Shown: positions 35,052 through 42,896 of the stretch, in pieces
Layout: every line of letters starts with the position of its first letter
Position numbering within the stretch: position 1 is the first letter of the stretch
Source: Bacillota bacterium
GTDB taxonomy: Bacteria; Bacillota; Bacilli; Bacillales_A; Planococcaceae
Direction of reading: 5' to 3'
Assembly: GCA_023405135.1 (NCBI GenBank)
Contig: JAEXYZ010000051.1
Coordinates: forward strand, 1-42,896
Length of the DNA: 42,896 nucleotides
Notes under the pieces: model-generated
Told to the model about the DNA's origin: nothing
Seen by the model: only the letters and a program-made list of their open reading frames with translations
Databases searched by the model: none
Made by a program: the position numbers and the translations under genes

Positions 35052-36047
35052 TTGGCTCAATTAGTAAAACTTCAAGATTATATTTCAAGATATCAAATGA
35101 ATTTAACTAGATATCCAACTCAATTTGTTCGCTTGAAAAAAAGTCAGTGGGAAAGGGTAAAGCATCAATGGTTATCAGGGGAAGAAATTCCTGAGTGGGA
35201 ACATATAGAAAATGATGATGAGATGCAACTACCGAAAAAAGGTTTTTCACTATTTAAAATATTCACATTTAAAAAACAAGAGCAAGAAGAGGAAGATATC
35301 GAAAAAATCGATGTATCGAACGAATTAGATAATCAAGAAGATGATATACAAGATGAAGAGACTACATTATTTTTTGAGCCAAAAATAGTGTATTATCCTA
35401 AGACGTTGGAAGAATTAAAAAGAATGTTTTTTGATCAATTTTTTCAATTTCAAATAAAATGGGCGAGCTCTACATTACGAGAAAAATCCTATGTTGATCC
35501 TAAATTTATGCGAGATACGTTACTAAGAAATCTTCTCCAACGATTACCTGACAGTTATTTAGTTTTTTATTATCCAATATTAAAAGTAAAAAAAGCACCG
35601 GTAGAATTAGATATTGTATTGTTAACTCCAACTGAATGTATTTGTATTACGGTAGTGGAAGAAGAAAATTTAGCTGTTTATGTAGGGAATAGCGATCGTT
35701 TCTGGACAAAAAAAGTTGGTAAATTCGATAAAAAAATGTTGAATCCGATGATACAGCTAAACAGAATGGAATCAATTATTTCGCAGTTATTTACCAATAA
35801 TGGAGTTGAAATGCCAATCAGAAAAGTGTTGCTTTCAAGAAATGGCTATTTCGATTACCTAGGCTCAATTTATAACATGCAGTTTATTGATAAACGAGAA
35901 TTTCCAAATTGGTTGCAGCAAATTAAACGTTCAACATCCCCAATGAAACGGATGCAAATGCACGCTGCTCAAACGATTTTACAATCAGTTCAAACGACTT
36001 CATTTAATCGTGATATTTGGAATGTTGAGCAACAAGAGGAAAATTAA
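35052..36047 (+). CDS. NERD-like protein of unknown function
   Basis: The 331-residue soluble protein has no membrane span or signal peptide. An acidic, poorly conserved linker (KKQEQEEEDIEK… about residues 78-110) separates an N-terminal helical part from a middle domain near residues 180-245. PVELDIVLLTPTECICITVV and the following YVGNSDRFW resemble the strand pattern of nuclease-related NERD domains (E.D.vv..p.g.f.ie.K), but the final lysine of the nuclease core is replaced (VVEEEN). It is probably not an active nuclease of that type. The TTG start has ATAGGAGTG upstream. A similar protein occurs near trmB in Bacillales. Confidence 0.55.
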   Translation: MAQLVKLQDYISRYQMNLTRYPTQFVRLKKSQWERVKHQWLSGEEIPEWEHIENDDEMQLPKKGFSLFKIFTFKKQEQEEEDIEKIDVSNELDNQEDDIQDEETTLFFEPKIVYYPKTLEELKRMFFDQFFQFQIKWASSTLREKSYVDPKFMRDTLLRNLLQRLPDSYLVFYYPILKVKKAPVELDIVLLTPTECICITVVEEENLAVYVGNSDRFWTKKVGKFDKKMLNPMIQLNRMESIISQLFTNNGVEMPIRKVLLSRNGYFDYLGSIYNMQFIDKREFPNWLQQIKRSTSPMKRMQMHAAQTILQSVQTTSFNRDIWNVEQQEEN

Positions 36048-36155
36048 CAGTCAAGTTATAATTTATAAATAGCAAAAATATGAAATTATAAGAAATATAA
36101 GTTATAATAAAACGTAATTTATGTATTATGTACAACTAGAAATGAGGATATAGAA

Positions 36156-36806
36156 GTGAGATTAAGAAATAAACCTTGGGCTGAGGAATTCATTAATAGT
36201 CATCCAGAAGTGATTATACCGAACCCAGAACAGTATAAAGGAAACTGGAAAGAAGTATTTGGAAATAATCAACCTCTTCATATTGAAGTGGGAACGGGAA
36301 AAGGCCAATTTGTTACAGGTATGGCACTAGCCAATCCAACGATAAATTATATTGGAATCGAGTTATATGATAGTGTCATAGTAAGTGCGCTAGAAAAAGT
36401 ATTAGATGCAAATACGCCACCAAATTTACGATTATTAAAAGTAAATGGGGCAGATTTAGATAAATATTTTCAAAAAGATGACGTTAGTCGTGTTTATTTG
36501 AATTTCTCAGATCCTTGGCCAAAAACGCGTCATGCAAAGCGTCGTTTAACGCACGGAGGATTTTTGAAATTATATGAATCGATTTTAATCGATAATGGAG
36601 AAATCCATTTTAAAACGGATAACCGTGGACTATTCGAATATTCTCTAATAAGCATGTCTGAATATGGTATGTTGCTAAAATATGTTTCACTTGACTTACA
36701 TGCAAATATGCCAGAAGACAATATTATGACGGAATATGAAGAAAAGTTTTCCGCAAAAGGCCAGCCAATTTATCGTCTAGAAGCGCAATTTGTTTCCAAT
36801 AAATAA
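36156..36806 (+). CDS. trmB: tRNA (guanine-N7-)-methyltransferase
   Basis: This 216-residue SAM-dependent enzyme methylates G46 in the variable loop of tRNAs. The SAM-binding block IEVGTGKGQFVTGMA (about residues 45-59), GIELYDSVIVSALEK, and NFSDPWPKTRHAKRRLTHGGF (about residues 116-136) define TrmB, and FKTDNRGLFEYSL follows. Start is GTG 36156 with GAGGA upstream, giving the same N-terminus (MRLRNKPWA) as B. subtilis TrmB. It precedes ytnP by 76 bases. Confidence 0.96.
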   Translation: MRLRNKPWAEEFINSHPEVIIPNPEQYKGNWKEVFGNNQPLHIEVGTGKGQFVTGMALANPTINYIGIELYDSVIVSALEKVLDANTPPNLRLLKVNGADLDKYFQKDDVSRVYLNFSDPWPKTRHAKRRLTHGGFLKLYESILIDNGEIHFKTDNRGLFEYSLISMSEYGMLLKYVSLDLHANMPEDNIMTEYEEKFSAKGQPIYRLEAQFVSNK

Positions 36807-36882
36807 ATATTTTTATTATGACGAGCGATTGGACATCTATCGATTAAAATCACAATTTTTATTTAGTAAAGGGGAGAGATGG

Positions 36883-37758
36883 GTGGATACGCTTCAATTT
36901 CATAATATGTCATTAACATGGCTTAATGGGGGAGTCACTTCCTTAGATGGTGGTGCAATGTTCGGGGTGGTGCCAAAGCCTCTTTGGTCACGCAAATACC
37001 CTGTAAATGAGAAAAATCAAATAGAGCTTGCTTGTGAGCCGATTTTGCTTCAATTCGAGGGGGAAAATTATTTAATTGATAGTGGCGTTGGCTTTAATAA
37101 GTTGACAGAAAAACAACTTAGAAACTACGGTGTAACAGAAGAGTCTACTATATTACAAAGCTTAGAAGAGCTTGGTCTTTCTGCTAGTGATATTGATGTA
37201 GTGTTAATGACCCATTTACATTTTGATCATGCAGGAGGACTTACGCGTTGGGAAGGGGATGAGCTTGTATCAACATTCCCAAAAGCGAAAATTTATACTA
37301 CTCAAATTGAATGGGATGAAATGCGTAACCCTAATATCCGTTCTAGAAATACGTATTGGAAGGAAAATTGGGAACCTGTTCAACATCAAGTGGAGACATT
37401 TACAAATACACTTGTAGTGGCACCCGGAATTGAAATGATTCATACGGGCGGTCATAGTGATGGGCATGCAATTATTAAATTGACGCAAAATGATGAGACG
37501 TTGCTTCATATGGCAGATATTATGCCGACACATGCTCATCAAAATCCGTTATGGGTATTAGCATATGATGATTATCCAATGACAAGTGTTTTTGCAAAGG
37601 AAAAAATCATGAAGGAAGCTCTTACGAATGGTTATAAATTTATCTTTTACCACGATGCTTATTACCGCATGATTCAATGGTCTCAAGATGGAAAAGAAGT
37701 AATCGATTCATTAAAACGAAGCAAGGAAGCTAAAATACAGTTTCAGACTAATTTATAA
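36883..37758 (+). CDS. ytnP: Metallo-beta-lactamase-fold lactonase (YtnP-like)
   Basis: This 291-residue MBL-fold hydrolase carries the metal-binding motif MTHLHFDHAGG (about residues 106-116), with further ligands in HTGGHSDGHA and LHMADIMPTHAHQ. In B. subtilis YtnP is reported as a quorum-quenching lactonase. The GTG at 36883 is chosen because GGGGAGAG sits seven bases before it and the N-terminus then matches YtnP (VDTLQFHNMSLTWLNGG); an in-frame ATG at 36790 would overlap the trmB stop and add 31 unlikely residues. A bidirectional terminator separates it from ytzB. Confidence 0.88.
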   Translation: MDTLQFHNMSLTWLNGGVTSLDGGAMFGVVPKPLWSRKYPVNEKNQIELACEPILLQFEGENYLIDSGVGFNKLTEKQLRNYGVTEESTILQSLEELGLSASDIDVVLMTHLHFDHAGGLTRWEGDELVSTFPKAKIYTTQIEWDEMRNPNIRSRNTYWKENWEPVQHQVETFTNTLVVAPGIEMIHTGGHSDGHAIIKLTQNDETLLHMADIMPTHAHQNPLWVLAYDDYPMTSVFAKEKIMKEALTNGYKFIFYHDAYYRMIQWSQDGKEVIDSLKRSKEAKIQFQTNL

Positions 37759-37766
37759 AATAAAGC

Positions 37767-37797
37767 TGTTCGATATTTTTTATATCGAACAACTTTT
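37767..37797. terminator. Bidirectional terminator between ytnP and ytzB
   Basis: TGTTCGATAT (37767-37776) pairs perfectly with ATATCGAACA (37782-37791). Short T runs lie on the plus side. The flanking genes converge. Confidence 0.75.
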
Positions 37798-37806
37798 AAT
37801 GTTTCA

Positions 37807-38121
37807 CTATGATTTTGTAAGCTCAACTACTACACCAGAGCGTGCATCTGCTGCAAATTCATACGTTTCCATTTCACCGTTAACAATTCTTGAAATACCA
37901 CCGCGATATACGGGTATTGTCATAATACCGTTATTAAAATCTTCAGCTTTCATATAAATCCATGAACCATCAATAGGACTTTCTTTCTTAAATTCCGCTT
38001 TTACATTATTTAATACTTGATTTGCAGATATAAATGGTGAAATTTTTTCAGAAGCTTCTTTAATGATAATCGCTGCAGCTAAACCAGTTGCTACGCCTAT
38101 TAAAAAATCCCGTAATTTCAT
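37807..38121 (-). CDS. ytzB: PepSY-like small membrane-anchored protein (YtzB-like)
   Basis: This 104-residue protein has an N-terminal hydrophobic segment (DFLIGVATGLAAAIIIKE) that could be a membrane anchor or signal. The remainder is one PepSY-like domain, with PVYRGGISRIVNGEMETYEF then AADARSGVVVELTKS. Such domains are thought to inhibit peptidases or act in the envelope, but no specific role is known. The RBS AAAGGAGGATGG lies directly before the ATG on the minus strand. It is recalled beside ytoP in B. subtilis. Confidence 0.75.
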   Translation of the reverse strand: MKLRDFLIGVATGLAAAIIIKEASEKISPFISANQVLNNVKAEFKKESPIDGSWIYMKAEDFNNGIMTIPVYRGGISRIVNGEMETYEFAADARSGVVVELTKS

Positions 38122-38260
38122 TTGCCATCCTCCTTTAAGTATTCCTTATTTTAACATCAAACAGAAAAGAAGTCTTGTTCTCAATATAAAATCAATTGAA
38201 AACAATAGCCGATTATAAAGATTCTTCCACTTAATTAACTATTCGATAATAAAATATAAA

Positions 38261-38398
38261 AGCAATAGAATCGGCTTATCAATTTGCATGGAAATTGTAA
38301 AAGCTCATAATGGTAACATTAATGTTTCAAGTGCAGTTGGTGAAGGCAGTCGATTTACGGTGATTATTCCTACTAGTAATTATCACTCAAAACAGTAA
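38261..38398 (+). pseudogene. C-terminal relic of a sensor histidine kinase
   Basis: In one frame this reads SNRIGLSICMEIVKAHNGNI, then NVSSAVGEGSRFTVIIPTS, ending at TAA 38398. It is the G2 box and last strand of the HATPase domain of a histidine kinase (usually GLGLSI.KEIVKAHGG.I.V.S..G.GS.F.V..P). No start codon, upstream kinase domain or response-regulator gene is present. The relic lies inside an imperfectly spaced 12-base inverted repeat (38163-38174 and 38423-38434). It is probably a leftover of a deleted two-component gene. Confidence 0.8.
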
Positions 38399-38504
38399 TT
38401 AGCGATACAGCCTGTTTTATAGGACTTCTTTTCTACAGTTATCAATACGTACTACAAATTATTTATGGTAAAATGAAGAACAAATGGAATAGGGAGTGTT
38501 ATTG

Positions 38505-39581
38505 TTGAACGAGGAGACTTTGCAATTATTTAAAACGTTAACAGAACTACCTGGAGCTCCAGGTAATGAGCATGCTGTACGACGGTTTATGCGCGGTGAA
38601 CTTGAAAAATATTCTGATGAAATTATACAAGATAATTTAGGTGGGATTTTTGGAGTTCGTAAAGCAGAGGATGCCAATGCTCCAAAAATTTTAGTTGCAG
38701 GTCATATGGATGAAGTTTCTTTTATGGTCAAAGATATAACTGAAAATGGTATGATTCGTTTTCAAACTTTAGGTAGCTGGTCTAATCAAGTATTACAAGC
38801 ACAGAGAGTAACAGTTTACGCTAAATATCAAGAAATTCCTGGAGTTATCGCTTCAATATCCCCTCATTTATTAAGAGGAACTGACAATAAAAAACAAATG
38901 GAAATAAAAGATATGCTAATTGATGTGGGAGCAGATAGTAAAGAAGATGCTCTTGAGATGGGGATTCGACCAGGTCAATCAATCATTCCGATTTGTCCAT
39001 TCACTCCAATGGCGAATCCGAAAAAAATAATGGCAAAGGCATGGGATAATCGTTATGGCTGTGGGTTAGCAATCGAATTATTAAAAGAATTAAAAGATGA
39101 AAAGGTTGTAAACAATCTATATTCAGGCGCTAATGTGATGGAAGAAGTAGGTTTACGTGGAGCACAAGTATCGGCAAATATGATTAAACCTGATTTATTT
39201 TTTGCTTTAGATGCTTCGGCTGCAAATGATACAACGGGTGATAAAACTCAATTTGGTCAATTAGGAAAAGGAACACTTTTAAGAATATATGATCCGACAA
39301 TGGTGACACATAGAGGATTACGTGAATTTGTTTTAGAAACTGCTGAGTCAAATGATATTGCTTATCAATACTTTGTTTCCAATGGGGGAACAGATGCAGG
39401 GAAAGTGCATATAGCGAATGAAGGGATTCCTAGTACTGTAATAGGTATTTGTTCACGCTATATCCATACTGCCGCTTCAATTATTCATATTGATGATTAT
39501 GCAGCTGCCAAGGAATTGCTTATAAAGCTTGTAAAGTCCCTTGATCGAACAACAGTTGAAACTATCCTAAACAATGCGTAA
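38505..39581 (+). CDS. ytoP: M42-family metallopeptidase (YtoP-like)
   Basis: This protein of about 358 residues belongs to the M42 glutamyl-aminopeptidase/cellulase-like family. Metal-ligand blocks are VAGHMDEVSFMV (His and Asp), KAWDNRYGCGLAIELL, and MEEVGLRGAQVSA with the catalytic Glu pair; FALDASAANDTTGD and CSRYIHTAASI supply later ligands. Older annotations often call such proteins endoglucanases, without good support. The start is placed at TTG 38505 (AGGGAG eight bases upstream); GTG 38496 overlaps that RBS and TTG 38502 is an alternative. Confidence 0.87.
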   Translation: MNEETLQLFKTLTELPGAPGNEHAVRRFMRGELEKYSDEIIQDNLGGIFGVRKAEDANAPKILVAGHMDEVSFMVKDITENGMIRFQTLGSWSNQVLQAQRVTVYAKYQEIPGVIASISPHLLRGTDNKKQMEIKDMLIDVGADSKEDALEMGIRPGQSIIPICPFTPMANPKKIMAKAWDNRYGCGLAIELLKELKDEKVVNNLYSGANVMEEVGLRGAQVSANMIKPDLFFALDASAANDTTGDKTQFGQLGKGTLLRIYDPTMVTHRGLREFVLETAESNDIAYQYFVSNGGTDAGKVHIANEGIPSTVIGICSRYIHTAASIIHIDDYAAAKELLIKLVKSLDRTTVETILNNA

Positions 39582-39594
39582 AATAATAGAAGTG

Positions 39595-39623
39595 AAGGGT
39601 GCCAAGACATGGCATCTTTTTTA
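39595..39623 (+). terminator. Terminator after ytoP
   Basis: GGTGCCA (39598-39604) pairs with TGGCATC (39610-39616) with one G-U, followed by TTTTTTT. Confidence 0.7.
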
Positions 39624-39673
39624 TTGAAAGTACGTCTTAATTTTAGATCCGAATTATTTGGATGGAGTTGAAC

Positions 39674-40189
39674 ATGATGTTAGTCGCAATAGGAACAAAA
39701 AATAAAGCAAAGACTGCTGCCATTAAAAATATAGTAAATACATTTTTTGATAATGTTAAGTTTGAGCAATTTAACGTGCCTTCTGAAGTTTCAGAACAGC
39801 CTTTTTCAAATGAGGAAACAAGACGTGGAGCAATTAATCGAGCAATTAATACGTTAAAAGTATCACATGCTGATTTAAGCTTTGGATTAGAAGGCGGCGT
39901 ATGTGAAATTGATGGATTAATGTATTGCTGCAACTGGGGGGCAGTAGCTTTAAAGGATGGAACGATTATTTCAAGCGCCGGTGCACAGTTTATACTACCA
40001 GAAGAAATTGCGAATGAATTACGAATAGGAAAAGAATTAGGACCTGTAATGGATGCCTTTACGAAAAAGAATGACACAAGATCATCATCTGGTGCAGTCG
40101 GCGTTTTTACTGCAGGTCTTGTCAATCGTACCGAAATGTTTGAGCACATTGTAAAATTATTAATTGGACAATACTTATATCAGCAATAA
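39674..40189 (+). CDS. Non-canonical purine NTP phosphatase (YjjX/DUF84 family)
   Basis: This 171-residue protein has the YjjX/DUF84 (ITPase-like) pattern: AIGTKNKAKTAAIKNIV near the start, VSEQPFSNEETRRGAINRA, and FGLEGGVCEIDG. Members hydrolyse ITP and XTP to the monophosphates, keeping damaged purines out of nucleic acids. I choose ATG 39674 because GGAG lies six bases upstream; ATG 39662 overlaps that RBS. A 168-residue frame on the other strand is a shadow. Confidence 0.85.
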   Translation: MMLVAIGTKNKAKTAAIKNIVNTFFDNVKFEQFNVPSEVSEQPFSNEETRRGAINRAINTLKVSHADLSFGLEGGVCEIDGLMYCCNWGAVALKDGTIISSAGAQFILPEEIANELRIGKELGPVMDAFTKKNDTRSSSGAVGVFTAGLVNRTEMFEHIVKLLIGQYLYQQ

Positions 40190-40252
40190 ATGATGATTCA
40201 TTAGAACATCATGAAAAACTAGTAAGAAATTTATAGGAAGTGAGGTATACAT

Positions 40253-40789
40253 ATGAAAGGAAAATGGTTTTTTGTACCTGCAGTTTTAGTTTTACTATTA
40301 GCGTTAGCAGGATGCGGTAAAACTGTAGAGGAACAAATTAAAACAGGAGTTGCAAATGCACAAACTGTATTTGAAGAAAATGCTCAACAACCGAATAAGT
40401 CAATTGGGTTAATTCAATTGTATTTACCCTCTGGTTATAGCGTTGAACAAAGTGAAGATATTAATAATTTAATAGTTAGAAAAGGAAAAGACAGCTACAT
40501 TTTATTCGTAAATAACAATGAAAAAGAAGATAGTAATTTACATTATGAATTATTGAAAAATGATAAATCCAAAAAGATTGTGAAGGAAGAAACTGTTGAG
40601 CTTGATGGAGCGTTTGGTTTTACTGCTGTTGTAGAGTATGATGAAGAGCGATTTGAATTAATTGCTAGCTGTGGCGGAGTAAAGATTTCAACAATTTCAG
40701 AGGATAAAAATATTGATCAAAAGCTTGTTGATATGATGACAATTGTTCGTTCTGTTAAATTGGTTGAAGAAGACGATAAGACAAACTAA
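40253..40789 (+). CDS. Putative lipoprotein of unknown function
   Basis: A 178-residue protein with a clear lipoprotein signal peptide: Lys2/Lys4, a hydrophobic core and the lipobox LAGC with Cys21 as the acylated residue. The mature part is hydrophilic and beta-rich (for example IGLIQLYLPSGYSVEQSEDI and GAFGFTAVVEYDEERFELIA), with a lysine/glutamate-rich C-terminus. I do not recognise the family. The RBS is AGGAAGTGAGG before the ATG. It sits where I recall the thioredoxin-like ytpP gene in B. subtilis, but it is not a thioredoxin (no CxxC). Confidence 0.8.
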   Translation: MKGKWFFVPAVLVLLLALAGCGKTVEEQIKTGVANAQTVFEENAQQPNKSIGLIQLYLPSGYSVEQSEDINNLIVRKGKDSYILFVNNNEKEDSNLHYELLKNDKSKKIVKEETVELDGAFGFTAVVEYDEERFELIASCGGVKISTISEDKNIDQKLVDMMTIVRSVKLVEEDDKTN

Positions 40790-40841
40790 TCGATAGAAAT
40801 GAAAACTTTTGCTACAATAATGTTAAATACTTTTCAAAGTA

Positions 40842-40866
40842 CGGTTCACTTTATGTGAGCCGTTTA
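40842..40866 (+). terminator. Hairpin after the lipoprotein gene
   Basis: CGGTTCAC/GTGAGCCG (40842-40849/40855-40862) is a perfect 8-bp stem followed by TTTATTG. The T run is weak. Confidence 0.5.
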
Positions 40867-40977
40867 TTGTTGTTAAGATAATAATTAATTTTATTAAAAA
40901 ATATTCAAAGGAATTTTAATTTAGTATGGTTTGGGTGAGCGGGCTAAGCACACAAGCCGCAAAAAGGATGTGATTTT

Positions 40978-41790
40978 ATGAAGTCGAAGGATTTGGTAGA
41001 GCAATTAAAATTGCGATTAGGAACAGACCAGTTTGAATTTGATTTTGATAAAGAAAAAGATACTTTGAGACTTAAACATAAAACATTAAACCGAGGAATG
41101 GATATTTATCTTTCTGATATTTTAGCTAAATATCATACAAAAAAAGAACGGGCAATTGATGAGGTTGTTTACACAATTGAACAAACATTTTCAGCAATGG
41201 AAAAAGAACAGTCAGAAGGATTTCATGATCTATCACTAGTATATCCAGTAATCCGTTCTGCCTCATTCCCGTTAAACTCTAATGAAGGTCACCCATTTGT
41301 TACGACAGACCATACTGCGGAAACTCGTATTTACTATGCACTTGACTTAGGGACAACCTATCGATTAATTGATAAATCAATGCTAGAAAAATTAAATGTA
41401 TCAGAAAGTCAAATTCGCGAAGCAGCTCGTTTTTCTGTTCGAAAGTTATCGACAAACATAAAAAAAGATGAAGTGGCCGGGAATATCTTTTACTTTTTAA
41501 ACGAAAATGATGGTTATGATGCGAGCCGAATATTGAACGAAGCGTTTTTGAAGGAAATGAAATCTAAAATCGAAGGTGATATGACCGTTTCTGTTCCACA
41601 TCAAGATGTGTTAATTATTGGTGATATTCGTAACGAAGTAGGGTATGATGTATTAGCGCAGATGACTATGCATTTCTTTTCAATCGGTGCTGTACCGATT
41701 ACATCATTATCATTTGTATATGAAAATGGTGAATTAGAACCGATATTTATATTGGCGAAGAATAAAGTAAAAAAGGAGCAAGAAGAGTAA
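40978..41790 (+). CDS. ytpQ: DUF1444 family protein (YtpQ)
   Basis: This 270-residue cytoplasmic protein of the DUF1444 (YtpQ) family is conserved in Bacillales and has no known activity. LSLVYPVIRSASFP and LGTTYRLIDKSML are typical conserved segments, and LIIGDIRNEVGYDVLAQMT is near the C-terminus. An AAAGGATGTG RBS precedes the ATG. The stop codon overlaps the ytpR start (TAATG), so the two are translationally coupled, as the gene pair is elsewhere in the order. Confidence 0.88.
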   Translation: MKSKDLVEQLKLRLGTDQFEFDFDKEKDTLRLKHKTLNRGMDIYLSDILAKYHTKKERAIDEVVYTIEQTFSAMEKEQSEGFHDLSLVYPVIRSASFPLNSNEGHPFVTTDHTAETRIYYALDLGTTYRLIDKSMLEKLNVSESQIREAARFSVRKLSTNIKKDEVAGNIFYFLNENDGYDASRILNEAFLKEMKSKIEGDMTVSVPHQDVLIIGDIRNEVGYDVLAQMTMHFFSIGAVPITSLSFVYENGELEPIFILAKNKVKKEQEE

Positions 41791-42407
41791 TGATCGTAGC
41801 GTACAATAAAAAATATGTTGGAGATGTACTACTAGTACAATTAGCAACTGAAAAAATCGCAAATACAGAAGTTGAGCAAATTGGTGATTTTGCCATTTTA
41901 AAAGAGAAGGCAACAGGCGAAACGAAAGCATTTAATTTATTCAATGCAAGTAAATATGTAGAATTAGATGTTGAAGGTAATGTGGAAGTAACGCCTGAGC
42001 TAGTAGAAAAAATCGAAAATGCAATGAAGGAAAATGGAGTAAACATTTCGTTAGATGTCGATTTTTCACCAAAATTTGTAGTAGGATATGTTGAAGAAAA
42101 AGAAAAACATCCAAATGCTGATAAACTAAGCATCTGTAAAGTTAATGTAGGCGATGAAGTTCTACAAATTGTATGTGGTGCACCAAATGTAGAAGCTGGA
42201 CAAAAAGTAGTAGTTGCAAAGGTTGGAGCAGTAATGCCATCAGGATTGGTAATTAAACATTCTGAATTACGTGGTGTTGCTTCAGCAGGAATGCTTTGTT
42301 CAGCGCGTGAGTTGGCTATTCCAAATGCACCATCAGCAAAAGGTATTTTAGTATTAGACTATGATGCTGAAGTTGGCGCATCTTTTGAAATTCCTACAAC
42401 TTTATAA
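41790..42407 (+). CDS. ytpR: tRNA-binding-domain protein (YtpR)
   Basis: This 205-residue protein has two parts: an N-terminal DUF4479 region (about residues 1-85) and a C-terminal EMAP/Arc1p-type OB-fold tRNA-binding domain (about residues 90-195) like that in PheT and MetG. EEKEKHPNADKLSICKVNVG and QIVCGAPNVEAGQKVVVAKV are its hallmarks, with MLCSARELAIP near the end. Its function is not settled; binding to tRNA or to a synthetase is likely. ATG 41790 overlaps the ytpQ stop. A terminator follows about 65 bases later. Confidence 0.92.
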   Translation: MIVAYNKKYVGDVLLVQLATEKIANTEVEQIGDFAILKEKATGETKAFNLFNASKYVELDVEGNVEVTPELVEKIENAMKENGVNISLDVDFSPKFVVGYVEEKEKHPNADKLSICKVNVGDEVLQIVCGAPNVEAGQKVVVAKVGAVMPSGLVIKHSELRGVASAGMLCSARELAIPNAPSAKGILVLDYDAEVGASFEIPTTL

Positions 42408-42472
42408 AGATAATTTGAAAAAGATTTTTCTAAAATTAAATTGAAGATAAGTAACATCATCACAAATATTAA

Positions 42473-42515
42473 AAAATGTACATTTCTAAATTATTAGTTA
42501 TGTACATTTTTTTAT
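42473..42515 (+). terminator. Terminator of ytpQ-ytpR
   Basis: AAAATGTACAT (42473-42483) pairs perfectly with ATGTACATTTT (42500-42510), followed by a T run. Confidence 0.8.
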
Positions 42516-42896
42516 TGAAAAAATAGTAGTCTTATGAGTAATTGAGGATAGATTTTTAATAGATTAGGACTTTATCCCCTTTAAAATAAACGTTATAATA
42601 GGTTAAAAGGTATTTATTTATCGGAGGTGTAATTGTAGTTATCTATTAAAATTTGCAATTATTTTATAATTTAAAATCGCTATAAATTGTGTTTATGGTG
42701 AGTTTAAAAACATAAGATAAAAGGTTTAATACTTTTTATTATTGTTCCCTTTATACATAACGAAAAGGAATTTAAGCACAGTGGTGAAATGTCAACCCGG
42801 AAAAACATCAAAATTGGAAATTCCTTTAGCATTTAACATCTAAATTCTTATTTTTGGGCGCACTTAAATAAACCTCACGTTTTCCAACTTCAAAAG
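42516..42896. other. Gap at the window end; possible 3' end of a minus-strand gene
   Basis: No complete gene is visible. On the minus strand two frames are open as the window ends: one encodes FEVGKREVYLSAPKNKN then LDVKC and stops at 42826-42828, and another stops at 42864-42866 after LLKLENVRFI. The first is followed at once by a stem, AAAGGAATTT with AAATTCCTTT (about 42763-42828), that could be its terminator. Either would be the tail of a gene lying outside the window. AGGAGG-like GGAGG at about 42622 is not followed by a usable open frame. Confidence 0.25.

Noticed and set aside
36790..36882. Extended N-terminus for the YtnP-like protein
   Set aside because: It overlaps the trmB end, has no RBS, and family members start at the equivalent of GTG 36883.
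39643..40149. 168-codon minus-strand open frame
   Set aside because: It is antisense to the YjjX-type gene, with no RBS or family features.
41747..42133. 128-codon minus-strand open frame
   Set aside because: It is antisense to ytpQ/ytpR and serine/threonine/phenylalanine-rich in the manner of shadow frames.

Overview
The window is AT-rich chromosomal DNA from a Gram-positive, low-GC Bacillales bacterium. The protein sequences, the SAM-I and T-box leaders, the frequent TTG/GTG starts and the GC-rich Bacillales-type intergenic repeats point towards the Lysinibacillus/Solibacillus (Planococcaceae/Caryophanaceae) side of the order rather than Bacillus proper; that placement is inference. Much of the gene order (pckA, metK, ytoA, ytpA, ytqB/ytqA, leuS, ytfP, ytgP, an rsuA-type gene, ytzE, pepV, dat, trmB, ytnP, ytzB, ytoP, ytpQ, ytpR) recalls the pckA-ytpR neighbourhood of Bacillus subtilis. 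The window is therefore a conserved backbone interrupted by accessory insertions.

Layout. 1-264: an inverted-repeat element with a GC-rich core. 381-6373: a catabolic operon with an XRE-cupin regulator, hydantoinase/oxoprolinase subunits A and B, a small cupin and an NCS1 permease. 6580-9940: pckA on the minus strand and metK on the plus strand; metK has a SAM-I riboswitch and then a further about 115-nt stretch that folds into a compact set of helices I do not recognise. 10276-13413: a gamma-carbonic-anhydrase-like protein, an alpha/beta hydrolase whose nucleophile serine is replaced by glycine, and an alanine:cation symporter. 13421-13723: a second, diverged inverted-repeat element. 13724-15294: the tRNA wobble-uridine modification pair MnmM/MnmL. 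15454-16640: a frameshifted MFS transporter followed by a cluster of GTACCAGGTAC repeats. 16843-19671: promoter, Leu T-box and leuS. 20244-26166: a sulfite-reduction and siroheme operon (cobA/sumT, sirB, a 48-residue YezD-like protein, cysJ, cysI, sirC). 26275-26842: a CstR-type persulfide-sensor gene with its own operator, followed by wreckage consisting of the tail of an IS30 transposase joined to the last 39 codons of a TauE/SafE-type exporter. 27321-37758: housekeeping backbone (GNAT, YtfP, MurJ/YtgP, RsuA-type pseudouridine synthase, YtzE, PepV, D-amino-acid aminotransferase, a NERD-like protein, TrmB, YtnP). 37807-42407: YtzB, a histidine-kinase C-terminal relic, an M42 peptidase, a YjjX-type NTPase, a lipoprotein, YtpQ and YtpR. 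The last about 390 bases hold no complete gene.

How the genes work together. The first operon looks like a self-regulated import and hydrolysis route for a cyclic amide. The cys operon couples sulfite reductase with all three enzymes that make its siroheme cofactor. The adjacent CstR gene and broken exporter suggest that a sulfide/sulfite stress module once sat beside it and has decayed. metK and leuS are controlled by RNA leaders that sense SAM and uncharged tRNA-Leu. The most interesting items for follow-up are the second structured region in the metK leader, the CstR/IS30/tauE ruin, the active-site-less hydrolase and the large snap-back palindrome downstream of leuS.
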